Shown here piece after piece: positions 7,209 through 15,109 of a DNA stretch of 64,000 bases; the first letter of the stretch is position 1, and every line of letters begins with the position of its first letter. The position numbers were made by a program, and so were the translations under genes. The DNA lies in NCBI RefSeq assembly GCF_029910095.1, contig NZ_CP094526.1:7874001-7938000 (forward strand), in the 5' to 3' direction. This DNA comes from Bradyrhizobium sp. ISRA464 (lineage in GTDB: Bacteria; Pseudomonadota; Alphaproteobacteria; Rhizobiales; Xanthobacteraceae). Below the pieces are notes generated by a model that saw only the letters and a program-made list of their open reading frames with translations, did no database searches and had not been told where the DNA came from.

Positions 7209-9527
7209 GTGACCGTTTCTCTCGCCATCAAGCACAACGATATCATCGTCCGGAAGGGCGCCCTGTACCGCTATGCGCTTGAAATGCCACTGGCCCGGAT
7301 GCTGTTCATGCCCGTCGAGCCCGGCCATGGGGCCGAGTTCACTTGCACCGAAGACGAATTCGGGAAGTTCTTGAAGGATGGCGAAATCCGCGCACACACG
7401 GTTATCCGGGACCATAACGGCGACATCGTCTCGGACGGAGACAAAGATCTCGCCCCCACCAAGGAAGACAGCAAGAAAGTCAAGGACGCCCGTTCGCTGT
7501 TCTTCTTTCTGAAGAAATGGCACCAAAAGCCGACGAGCCTCCACCACGCCCGTCTGGACGATTTCGTCGAAGAGCATGCCGACGAGGCGCGCGATCTCGG
7601 CCATACCTGGTTGCCGAGCTCCGGCGCCCTTCATCGCCACATCAAGAAGTATCCCGACGTCGAGCAACTGACCGCTCGATTTCTCATCTCAAACTCGGGC
7701 AAGGTCACGCGCCAGCGTTGGCATCCGGAAATTGCCAAACTCCTTGAAAAAATCATCGATTGGCATTGGGAAGAAGGAACCAGCGGCCGCCATCTGAGCG
7801 ACTCCATCGCCGAATTCGACGGCTGGTTCATCGAAGCCGCAGAGCGCATCGCCAGAGATTCCGCGGTCACGGAGCCGCTGCACAAGCCCAGCGACGAAAC
7901 AGTGCGCGCCTACATCAACTCGGCGGAGTGCTACGAAACCGTCTGCCGCAAGTACGATAAGGCACGAGCCGATGCGCAGTTCGCCGGCAACTACCATCCC
8001 ATTCCCGCATCCAAGCTGCTCGAAGTCGTTCTGATCGACTCCACGATCTTAGACACCTGGTGTGTGCTCGACGACGAAACCATGCTGCCTCTGGGCAGGC
8101 CCACGCTGACCATCGCCATCGATCTTTTCACAAGGATGATCCTGGCGGTCATCATCACGTACGAACCCCCAAGTCTTTATACCGCCATGTCGTGCTTGAA
8201 GCGCGTCAACATGTCCAAGGAAGACATCAACGAACGATGGCCGACCATCGTCCGTTCGTCTGACGGCTGGGGCAAGCCGACCACGGTCGTGGTCGACAAC
8301 GAGCTCGCCCAAGTGGGAAGATCATATCAATCCGCCTGCGAGGACGCCAAGATCAACGTCAAGTGGGCCCCTGTCGCTCGGCCTCAGTACAAGGCCGTGG
8401 TCGAACGATTCTTCCTGACGCTCAAGAAGATGCTGCTCGATAAGCTTCCTGGCGGCATCCCCTACAAACCCGACGTCATGCGGCAACTTGGTATCGACCC
8501 CAAAGAGGTCGCGTGCATTCCGCTGAGCAAGCTCACCGAGCTTGTTAACATGGCCATCAACGACGTCTACCACTACGAACCCCATTCGACGATCGGAATG
8601 CCGCCGGCGCTGGCTTGGGAAAAATCCAAGCGCAAGCACAAGCGCCCGTACATCGGCGATATCGACTTCCTGGATAAGGCCTTCGGCGCGCTGGAAACCG
8701 GCACTCTCACCACGTCCGGCATCAAGTTCGAGAACATGGAGTTTCACGAAACCGACATCACGGGGGCCTTGATGGATGATCTGGGCGCGATGGCGCCGCG
8801 GCGGAAACGCCGCAAGTCGCTTTTGTCCTCCCTGAATCCCGAGGTGATGTTCAAGTACAATCCGGCGAACGTCGAAGCCATCAACGTCTGGAACACGCGC
8901 CGGAAGGAATACATCCGGCTGCCCAACATCGCCGGAGAAGCCGCCGCCGGGTTGTCGATTTGGCACTGGAGGATTCTGCGAATCTGGGCCGAGCAGGAAA
9001 GCATTGCGTTCTCGACGCCGGCCGAACAATTGGCTGCCCGCCGCCGGCTGCGCGAAGCGGTCGAGGAACAGATACCGGCGGCGGCGTACAAGGCCATCAA
9101 GCAGCAGCGCCGCATCCTCCACGAACCCTCGGAGTTCATCGAAGGCAAGACCGCCTTGAAGACCAAGGCCCCTCCGACGGTTGGCGGGATGGCGCAGGAC
9201 GACGTCGAAATCGACGTTGCCGCTTTCGCTCCCGATGGCAACCGCGTCCCGCCGCCGGGGCCCGCACGCGGCCGGAGCAAGGGTAAGAAGGTCGACGGCC
9301 GGACGAAGGAACGCATGAAGGAGGCCAAGCAGTCGCCTCCGGAAGTACGCTCAGCAAAAAGGGCCGACGTTGTGGCGGCCTTCGCCCGGGATGCTGCAAC
9401 GAACCACCTCGCGCCGCCGGTACAGGCCGGACCTGCTTCGCCCGCCTCGGGCGTCGACGCCTCCCTCGAGGCTTTCTTCCGCAAACGTAACGCCGGCAAG
9501 ACCGACGCCGGCAACACCAGCGCGTGA
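7209..9527 (+). CDS. TnsB-type DDE transposase
   Basis: The 772-residue protein is a Mu/Tn7-family transposase. The retroviral-integrase-like catalytic core has Asp277 (VLIDST), Asp363 (VVVDNEL) and Glu399 (AVVERFF), giving the expected D-35-E spacing. N-terminal residues 1 to about 250 should hold the end-binding helix-turn-helix domains. The Mu-type C-terminal block (YHYEPHSTIG) follows the core, and a basic, Pro/Ala-rich tail of about 120 residues probably contacts the ATPase. GTG 7209 has a strong GAGGAG nine bases upstream. It joins the 3' ends of the element to target DNA, working with the TnsA subunits that cut the 5' ends. The next gene starts ten bases after the stop. Confidence 0.85.
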   Translation: MTVSLAIKHNDIIVRKGALYRYALEMPLARMLFMPVEPGHGAEFTCTEDEFGKFLKDGEIRAHTVIRDHNGDIVSDGDKDLAPTKEDSKKVKDARSLFFFLKKWHQKPTSLHHARLDDFVEEHADEARDLGHTWLPSSGALHRHIKKYPDVEQLTARFLISNSGKVTRQRWHPEIAKLLEKIIDWHWEEGTSGRHLSDSIAEFDGWFIEAAERIARDSAVTEPLHKPSDETVRAYINSAECYETVCRKYDKARADAQFAGNYHPIPASKLLEVVLIDSTILDTWCVLDDETMLPLGRPTLTIAIDLFTRMILAVIITYEPPSLYTAMSCLKRVNMSKEDINERWPTIVRSSDGWGKPTTVVVDNELAQVGRSYQSACEDAKINVKWAPVARPQYKAVVERFFLTLKKMLLDKLPGGIPYKPDVMRQLGIDPKEVACIPLSKLTELVNMAINDVYHYEPHSTIGMPPALAWEKSKRKHKRPYIGDIDFLDKAFGALETGTLTTSGIKFENMEFHETDITGALMDDLGAMAPRRKRRKSLLSSLNPEVMFKYNPANVEAINVWNTRRKEYIRLPNIAGEAAAGLSIWHWRILRIWAEQESIAFSTPAEQLAARRRLREAVEEQIPAAAYKAIKQQRRILHEPSEFIEGKTALKTKAPPTVGGMAQDDVEIDVAAFAPDGNRVPPPGPARGRSKGKKVDGRTKERMKEAKQSPPEVRSAKRADVVAAFARDAATNHLAPPVQAGPASPASGVDASLEAFFRKRNAGKTDAGNTSA

Positions 9528-9537
9528 GACTCTCACC

Positions 9538-10515
9538 ATGACCCCTGCAATCCATTCGGCAGATGAAATCGCGCGGCGCATAGCGCTTTTCGAGCGAATT
9601 CGCCACCCGCACAAGCTATTGAGCGAGATTCATCGCGCACTGAACATCGTCCGCGCCGAAGTCAGCCAATCCCGCGCCGACATGGTCGAATTCGCAAGAC
9701 TAAACCCCGGAATGACGATCAAGCCAAGTCCGCTTCCCCTGATCTGCGTCATCGGCCCATCCGGTACGGCGAAATCACACGTGATCAAGACCTACTACGA
9801 AGATGTCTGCCGAACCGAGAACTGGCCGGTCGGCAAGCGCGCCGTGTTCGACTTCGAACTGTCGGTCGACGCCAACAAGAGACAATTCCATGTCGATGCC
9901 CTGACGGCGTTGAAAGACCCCGATCCCGAGAAGGGCAACGAATCCGTGCTGCGTCGCCGCTTCGGTAAATTGACCGACAAGCTCGGCACGGAATTGGGCC
10001 TGTGCGACGAGGTGCAGCATTTCATCGCCAGCGACACCGGCAAGCGCACCAAAAGCGTCATCGATGCCATGAAGAAGACTCTCAACACCGGCATCTGCGC
10101 ACTGGGACTATTTGGAACCCAAAAAGCATCGGACATTTTCGATGCGAGCGAGGAGTTCGGCCAGAGAGCTCACATCCGATTCGACCTCAAGGGAGGCAAT
10201 CCCGACGTCGCCGATGACCGCGCGCTGTTCGTCGCCTTCCTGAAAACGTTCAAAACCGAAATCGAAAAGATGGCCATTCTTACAAGCGCAAAGACGCTCG
10301 AGGACGCCGAAACCATTGGCTGCCTGTTCCTCCAGGCCAGCGGCAGGCTGGGCCTGTGCCAGAGGATCATGAAAGCCGCCCTCCGCGTCGCACTTGAACG
10401 CGGCGCCACGACCCTCCTCCCGGTCCATTTCGCGATCGCCATCGATCGCGGCAAGCTGCTGTTTGGGATCAAGGAGAACCACTTCGCGAGCCATGCCGAA
10501 ACGTTCGCAGACTAG
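9538..10515 (+). CDS. TnsC/TniB-type AAA+ regulator ATPase
   Basis: The 325-residue protein has Walker A GPSGTAKS near residue 73, a Walker B-like LGLCDEVQHF near 153, and a sensor-1-like ALGLFGTQKA followed by FGQRAHIRF. These are the landmarks of the TniB/TnsC ATPases that link target selection to the transposase in Tn7- and Tn5053-like elements. ATG 9538 lies ten bases after the tnsB stop; the in-frame extension further upstream overlaps tnsB and is not used. The stop is 16 bases before tniQ. Walker B has Cys before the DE pair instead of the usual hydrophobic residue. Confidence 0.8.
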   Translation: MTPAIHSADEIARRIALFERIRHPHKLLSEIHRALNIVRAEVSQSRADMVEFARLNPGMTIKPSPLPLICVIGPSGTAKSHVIKTYYEDVCRTENWPVGKRAVFDFELSVDANKRQFHVDALTALKDPDPEKGNESVLRRRFGKLTDKLGTELGLCDEVQHFIASDTGKRTKSVIDAMKKTLNTGICALGLFGTQKASDIFDASEEFGQRAHIRFDLKGGNPDVADDRALFVAFLKTFKTEIEKMAILTSAKTLEDAETIGCLFLQASGRLGLCQRIMKAALRVALERGATTLLPVHFAIAIDRGKLLFGIKENHFASHAETFAD

Positions 10516-10531
10516 TTCGGGCATCACATCC

Positions 10532-12577
10532 ATGAACACCTTCCCCATCCCGACAACTCCTCTACCCGACGAAAGCCTGATGGGCTTCGTGGCGCGAGCC
10601 TGCGACGACAACGGACATCCTTCGGTCGTCCGTGTGCTGGAGCTCGCTGGCTTCGAGACGCTCCGGGCGCGCTTTCTTCCGATCAGCGAAACTGCCGATC
10701 TTGAAAGCCTCGCGCAATTCTTTGGCTGCAAGGAACAAGAGCTACGCTCGCGAATGCAGTTGCCGATCGCGGTCCAGGGCTCGCCGCCAAACACTTTCAT
10801 CAGTCATTTCGGTTCACCGGTTCGACGCTTGATGCGCGAACCGGCTCTTCGGCGCGTATCTCCTGCGTCCCTTCGCATTTCGCCGCACCATAGGGCAATC
10901 TCGACACTGCGACCGCTGCGGTATTGCCCGGAGAGCGGCGAATTGTTGACGTCCGACTGCCCGAACCCGCGATGCGGGAAGCCGCTGGGCTGGAATTACG
11001 CGCAGGGCGTCCCTTTCTGCGAATACTGCCTCGACGACGACGGTTGTCCCACGACGGATCTGCGGGATTTGGAGTTGCCGCGTCTTGTTGGAGACGAACT
11101 GGCTCTCTATCGCTCGGTAACGGGCTTGCTCGCCGGTCACCCCGAAGCGATGCGCGCGTTGCCCCCGTCTTTCGCGTCATGGCATGGATGGGAAGTCTTC
11201 GACATGATCGTCATGTTGGGCAACAACCTCTGCAGACGCTTCCCCGATCGATTCAAATTGAGGGGAGCCGCGTGTTTCGCTCTTCCCGACTGGCATGAGA
11301 ACCTCATCTCGGCCGCTCGCGTGGTTATGAACTGGCCCGACGGCGCCGGCGACCTGCTGAAGCTCCTGAAGGATGCGGCTGGCGCGCGCAGCGGGTTCTA
11401 CGGCCGCTATAAAGAGCTCGGCCCCTTGGCCGACTTCGGTCACGCTTATGGCGCGCTCCCGAAGGTCAGGGATGCGATCGAGCGTGCGATCGCCGAACAC
11501 TATGCAGCCGTTCGCGGGTCAGCGCCCGAGCGGAGCTATCAGGCGCCGCCAGAGCGTGCGCATGAAATGATCTCTTATCGCGAGGCGCTAGCGAAATATG
11601 ACGTGACCGCGGCCTTCTTGACCTCGGTCGCGAAGAACAAGGACATCGAGGTCATCCACACCGGCGACGAGAAATTTGCCCCGACCTATTACAACGAGCG
11701 GCAGCTCGTTGAATTGCTCGAGTCCCGCCGGCAGGTTCTGCTAATCGATCGTCTGGCGGCGACAACGGGCCTGCCCATGTTCGCAATCGAGGGATTGGTG
11801 GGGTCGGGGCACATCCGCCTTGCTACAGGCCCACTCGCGAGATTTCGCGATCCGTCCGTGCATGGGTCCGAAATCGAAAGGTTCCGGAGCAGAATCGAAG
11901 ACAATGCGAGCGCGGCCAGCCTCCCCGGTGGGAAGTCTTTGATGAAAACGGTGATGCATGCCGGTGGCGCCGGCGGCGGCCTGCTGTTGAGGCTGGTCCA
12001 ACTTTGTCTCGATGGTCGAATTGAGTATTCGCTGTCGGCAAGCCGGGGCGGCATCATTTCGCGAGTAGTCCTGTCCGCTAACGCCATCGAACTCGTTGAG
12101 GCAATGGTCGACGAGGTTGCACCGGCCCCTACCCCGGCGAAAATGACGCGTGAGGACGTCCGGATGTATCTCGACTTGCCGTACGAAGACGTCGTCGCGT
12201 TCGTCAAGGCAGGAGTGTTGCAGGCTGAGTACAAGGTGAACGGGGAGAGCGTCCGACGATTCAACGAAAACTATGTCACTTCGTCCACGGTCGCGAGACG
12301 GCTGAACGTTCGCGTTACGAGGGTCGAGCGCATCTTGGACGGCCACGGCATACGGCCTGCGCACTCGGTCCCCGGACGTTCGACGGCCTTCGCCTGGCAC
12401 AGGACAGATGTCATGCCGATCATTGAACGGAGCCTATTTGCCCGGCGACATCGTGAAGGTGTTGGATCCAGCACGCAGCAGCCATTCGACCAGCCTACGG
12501 CTGGTGACGACAATATCCCGTCGGACCGCCGATCGTCCGAGACGTCAGAACCGGAAGGAGCCGCTTCGAATGGGTGA
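10532..12577 (+). CDS. tniQ: TniQ-family target-selection protein
   Basis: The 681-residue protein opens with a TniQ-type N-terminus (PDESLMGFVARAC, then LELAGF) and a zinc-binding knuckle near residues 130-171 (RYCPESGELL, CPNPRCG, FCEYC). In Tn7-like elements TniQ/TnsD proteins recognise the target and recruit the TnsC ring. The long C-terminus includes helix-turn-helix-like segments (TARRLNVRVTRVERIL-like region near residue 590) and could bind a specific site. Because the proposed element end lies at tRNA-His, this protein is the natural candidate for recognising that gene. The stop overlaps the ATG of the next gene by eight bases, so the two are translationally coupled. Confidence 0.8.
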   Translation: MNTFPIPTTPLPDESLMGFVARACDDNGHPSVVRVLELAGFETLRARFLPISETADLESLAQFFGCKEQELRSRMQLPIAVQGSPPNTFISHFGSPVRRLMREPALRRVSPASLRISPHHRAISTLRPLRYCPESGELLTSDCPNPRCGKPLGWNYAQGVPFCEYCLDDDGCPTTDLRDLELPRLVGDELALYRSVTGLLAGHPEAMRALPPSFASWHGWEVFDMIVMLGNNLCRRFPDRFKLRGAACFALPDWHENLISAARVVMNWPDGAGDLLKLLKDAAGARSGFYGRYKELGPLADFGHAYGALPKVRDAIERAIAEHYAAVRGSAPERSYQAPPERAHEMISYREALAKYDVTAAFLTSVAKNKDIEVIHTGDEKFAPTYYNERQLVELLESRRQVLLIDRLAATTGLPMFAIEGLVGSGHIRLATGPLARFRDPSVHGSEIERFRSRIEDNASAASLPGGKSLMKTVMHAGGAGGGLLLRLVQLCLDGRIEYSLSASRGGIISRVVLSANAIELVEAMVDEVAPAPTPAKMTREDVRMYLDLPYEDVVAFVKAGVLQAEYKVNGESVRRFNENYVTSSTVARRLNVRVTRVERILDGHGIRPAHSVPGRSTAFAWHRTDVMPIIERSLFARRHREGVGSSTQQPFDQPTAGDDNIPSDRRSSETSEPEGAASNG

Positions 12578-13526
12578 CAGCAGCACTGCACCGGCGGGGC
12601 CGACCGACGTACCTCGCCGGCCGAAAACGGGAGCCGAACGACAACGGGCCTTCCGCCAGCGCGAGCGGGAGAAACGCAAGATTGCGCTGGCTTCTGCCGG
12701 CACCGCTTCGCCGGGCCCTATCGGCAACCAAATCGCCACTGCCACCTTTGAACCACCAGTCACGACGAGCGGCACGGTCACGCCAGTAACGGTCAGCGCG
12801 TTACCCGTGACCCTCGTCACGGACGGCGTAACGTCACGCGTTACGGACGAAGTAACGGTGTCACGCCCTCACGTCACGGAGCGGCGTTCGATCACTTCAT
12901 ACTGCCTGACGGCGGCGGCACTGGCGCTCGCCGGCGTCGGCCTGGTTATGAATGGGTGGTTCGCCCGGACGCTCGGATCGACCGATCTGGCAGGCTGGAC
13001 GTTCCTTGCGAGCGGTATGGCAAATGACGTCGTTGCTCTGACCGTGCCTGCGGCAGCTGCAAGGCTTTGGCTTGCACGGCAACGAGTAACTGCGGCAGTG
13101 GCGTGGCTGGTATGGTCCGCGTCATTTATCTTCGCTCTCATCTCGAGTCTGGGGTTCGCCTCCGTCAACATCGCTGATACGGCCATGGCTCGCGCGTCAC
13201 GCGTCACACCCGCCGTGACGATCGCTCAGAACGCGTTACGTGACGCCGTGACGTCGCGTGACAGGGAATGCGCGGGCGGCGTCGGCCGCTTCTGTCGCGA
13301 ACGCGAGCAAACCGTGATTGAGCGTCAGCGTGCGCTGGATGCTGCTGTCGGTTCGGTCGAACGGGCCGTCGATCCGCAAACCGAGGCCGCGAGTAAGATC
13401 GTCGCTTGGCTCAGTGCCGGGAATGCTAATCCCACGGCGACGGACTTCGCGATGCTGCGATTGTTGCTGCTGTCGTTGCTTCCGCAGATCGGTGGCCTCC
13501 TGTTGATGATCGGCCGAGCACGCTGA
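12570..13526 (+). CDS. Val-Thr-rich membrane protein coupled to tniQ
   Basis: This 318-residue protein starts at ATG 12570 inside the tniQ 3' end, with GGAAGGAG at 12552-12559. An upstream in-frame ATG at 12408 would overlap tniQ much further and is less likely. The N-terminus is basic (RQRAFRQREREKRK). Residues 60 to about 105 are packed with Val-Thr dipeptides, then three or four hydrophobic segments follow near 113-130, 140-165, 170-190 and at the C-terminus (LLLLSLLPQIGGLLLMIG). A soluble segment with three Cys residues (CAGGVGRFC) lies between. The DNA contains 19 GTNAC pentamers. I do not know the function, but I recall Val-Thr-rich membrane proteins in other rhizobial mobile DNA. Confidence 0.65.
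   Translation: MGDSSTAPAGPTDVPRRPKTGAERQRAFRQREREKRKIALASAGTASPGPIGNQIATATFEPPVTTSGTVTPVTVSALPVTLVTDGVTSRVTDEVTVSRPHVTERRSITSYCLTAAALALAGVGLVMNGWFARTLGSTDLAGWTFLASGMANDVVALTVPAAAARLWLARQRVTAAVAWLVWSASFIFALISSLGFASVNIADTAMARASRVTPAVTIAQNALRDAVTSRDRECAGGVGRFCREREQTVIERQRALDAAVGSVERAVDPQTEAASKIVAWLSAGNANPTATDFAMLRLLLLSLLPQIGGLLLMIGRAR
12759..13262 (+). repeat. Two dense clusters of the pentamer GTNAC
   Basis: Twelve GTNAC occurrences lie in 119 bases (12759-12877) and seven in 67 bases (13196-13262), against roughly 0.5 and 0.3 expected by chance in unbiased sequence. They are often flanked as CGTNACG. Twelve are in the codon register that encodes Val-Thr, but seven are in the other two registers (for example 12800, 12833, 12860, 13196, 13235, 13240 and 13258). 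Protein repetition alone therefore does not explain them. GTNAC is a palindrome around one free base, as expected for a dimeric DNA-binding protein or a methyltransferase. Confidence 0.7.
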
Positions 13527-13638
13527 GGGATGCGCGCTCGCAAGATCTCGTTCGCGCCCTTGGAGGCAAGGGTTAACGGATTCCCGAGCCGGATCGCGAG
13601 TGCGATCTGACATCGTAAGCGTTGGATTTCGTGGGAAA

Positions 13639-13715
13639 TGGTACCTGGTAGACGATTCGAACGTCTATGACCGGTTCCACAGACCGGCGCCTTGAACCAA
13701 CTCGGCCAACCAGGC
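13639..13715 (-). tRNA. Diverged second tRNA-His (GTG)
   Basis: On the minus strand this 77-base sequence folds as a complete tRNA. The acceptor is GCCTGGT paired with ACCAGGT, including G1:U72, then A73 and an encoded CCA. The anticodon arm CCGGT-CTGTGGA-ACCGG gives anticodon GTG, and the T arm is AGACG-TTCGAAT-CGTCT. The D arm (GCCGAGTTGGTTCAAGGC) looks more like a Ser/Leu-type D arm, but the variable loop is short. Helices are intact although only the anticodon loop and general tRNA positions match the chromosomal tRNA-His at 14071. It lies between the transposition genes and the repeat cluster, so it is probably element-borne. Confidence 0.85.
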
Positions 13716-13867
13716 TCAACTCATTGTTTTCGATGGCTTCCGCCAGCAGCTCGGAAACGAAATGACCCAGCTTTGAGATTGGGGGCGCGGCGCCGAGGTC
13801 CACTTCCATTTCACCGCATATTCGCGCCTCAGCGAAGCTTTCGCGTGGTCCGCCGGCGAAAACGTTG

Positions 13868-14051
13868 TTCGACTCGCCGCTATCGCCTTACCTTGGGACG
13901 GTATTGCGACCGGGCTCCAGATCTGACGGAAACCGACTGTTCCGCCTCTTTTCCGCGAGACGACTCACCGCTATTGCGAAATCCGACTCACCACGGATTC
14001 AAAAAGCCCCAGTTTTATTGAGTTCAGACGACTCGCTCTTACCTTGGGCGG
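13868..14051 (+). repeat. Direct repeats resembling transposase-binding sites of an element end
   Basis: CGACTC recurs at 13870, 13961, 13984 and 14029. Two copies extend to CGACTCRCCGCTATYGC (13870 and 13961). CTTACCTTGGG recurs at 13887 and 14038, each followed by a GG-containing block. All copies have the same orientation and the last lies about 20 bases before the 3' end of tRNA-His. Tn7-type ends carry several roughly 20-bp transposase sites in just this layout. Read inward from the tRNA the sequence starts TGTACCAACG, consistent with the 5'-TGT rule of these elements but overlapping the tRNA 3' end. The matching opposite end was not found. Confidence 0.5.
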
Positions 14052-14070
14052 ATAAAATTCTTGATTTCGT

Positions 14071-14147
14071 TGGTACAGTTGGGTGGGCTCGAACCACCGA
14101 CCTCCTGTTCCACAGACAGGCGCTCTAACCAACTGAGCTACAACTGC
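14071..14147 (-). tRNA. tRNA-His (GTG), chromosomal copy
   Basis: A complete cloverleaf lies on the minus strand. The acceptor is GCAGTTG with CAACTGT (G1:U72), then A73 and encoded CCA; D arm GCTCAGTTGGTTAGAGC; anticodon arm CCTGT-CTGTGGA-ACAGG giving GTG; T arm with GGTTCGAGC. The absence of an encoded G-1:C73 pair with U72 and A73 instead is the known alphaproteobacterial form of tRNA-His. Its 3' end faces the accessory region, the usual orientation for islands and elements that use tRNA genes as landing sites. Confidence 0.97.
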
Positions 14148-14280
14148 ATCCTGGCACGCGGCCCCTCAAGGCGGGGGCGGCGATTTCGGGCGGAAACTAG
14201 GTGCAACGCCGGACTTTGGCAAGACCGTAGCGCAGCGATTTCCGCCACTATCTGACGCCGTTTCGGCGGCTTTCTCCAGC

Positions 14281-14310
14281 AAAAAGGCCCGGACCACGGC
14301 CCGGGCCTTC
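14281..14310 (-). terminator. Intrinsic terminator of phasin gene
   Basis: On the minus strand a GGCCCGG/CCGGGCC stem (14286-14292 with 14301-14307) is followed by a run of five T (complement of 14281-14285). It lies about 25 bases after the stop of the phasin gene. Confidence 0.85.
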
Positions 14311-14332
14311 CGCGAACGTTAAGCGGGCCAGA

Positions 14333-14767
14333 TCAGGCAGCCGGCTTGTAGTACTTCGAGGCGCTGGCCTTGATCGGCTCGGCGGCCTCGGCGGCGACCT
14401 TCTGGCCGAGCTCGGCGAGCTCCTTGGCCTGGGCGGTGTAGGTCTCGAACTGCTTGCGGGTGTGCGAGGTCCACAGCTCCAGCGCTTCCGACGGCGACTT
14501 CACGCCGAACAGCTCCTGGGCGAAGTCGAGCGACGAGGTGGTGTTGGCCTTGAAGAACTCGATCAGCTTGGCCGAGTACTCGCTGGCGCCCTTGCTCACC
14601 GAGGTGAACACGGCCTCGACCGTGCTGTTGTGGGTCTCGGCAGCGTCCTTGAAGCGGGCGTAGTTGTCGCGCGCCTGCGACACGCCCTTTTCGGCGAACG
14701 CGCGCATCTGTTCGGGAACCTCAAACGGAATGATCGAGGCGGAAAACGGGTCGGACGGGTTGGTCAT
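14333..14767 (-). CDS. Phasin family protein
   Basis: The 144-residue protein starts MTNPSDPFSASIIPFEVPEQ and continues as amphipathic helix (RAFAEKGVSQARDNYARFKD, KLIEFFKANT, LDFAQELFGVKSPSEALELW), the pattern of Phasin_2 proteins. Phasins coat polyhydroxyalkanoate granules and control their number and size. The start at 14767 is supported by AAGGAT eight bases upstream; the longer in-frame extension reads into the leader. A strong terminator follows. A second phasin-like gene lies 340 bases upstream on the same strand. Confidence 0.9.
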   Translation of the reverse strand: MTNPSDPFSASIIPFEVPEQMRAFAEKGVSQARDNYARFKDAAETHNSTVEAVFTSVSKGASEYSAKLIEFFKANTTSSLDFAQELFGVKSPSEALELWTSHTRKQFETYTAQAKELAELGQKVAAEAAEPIKASASKYYKPAA

Positions 14768-15109
14768 GACTGGGTATCCTTCGCAACGGGTGACTCGATG
14801 TGACCCCTTGCATGTCCCGGAGCCTGAAAAACCGGGAACGTTGAAATGGATCACGCTGCCTTGGTTCACGGGAATGCCCTTGCCGGGCATGACTAATAAA
14901 TACCCATATCATGTCAATTTTGTGCAACGCAACGTGAATTCGCTGCGATGCCGCAACTTTTAGCCGAATCGGGTGCAGGTTCCGCTACGGCCACCCCAAG
15001 GTTGAGGCAGCGCCACACCCTGAGGTTGCGTGGCTGGCCCCAGGGTTGTGCAGCAATCCCCGGGGGCACAGCAGGTCCCCAGGGACACCGATCTGGGAGG
15101 TGCGCAGGC

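Larger units (their letters stand above)
5449..14071 (+). mobile_element. Tn7-like transposition module abutting tRNA-His
   Basis: An operon of tnsA-like, second tnsA-like, tnsB-like, tnsC/tniB-like and tniQ genes runs on the + strand. It is followed by a membrane-protein gene, a diverged tRNA-His and a repeat cluster that stops about 20 bases before the 3' end of the chromosomal tRNA-His. Gene content and order match the core of Tn7-like transposons. The span given covers the module and the one proposed end; the opposite end, and whether the genes at 1-4,714 are cargo of the same element, could not be settled. No CRISPR array or Cas gene is visible in the window, so RNA-guided targeting is not supported here. 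Confidence 0.6.

Noticed and set aside
13639..13715. Reading the second tRNA-His as a pseudogene or att-site fragment
   Set aside because: All stems pair perfectly and the anticodon, T loop and CCA are intact; a fragment left by integration would match the chromosomal copy closely, which it does not.
1..14070. CRISPR array or CRISPR-associated transposon
   Set aside because: No regularly spaced repeats and no Cas proteins are visible; the GTNAC clusters are irregularly spaced.
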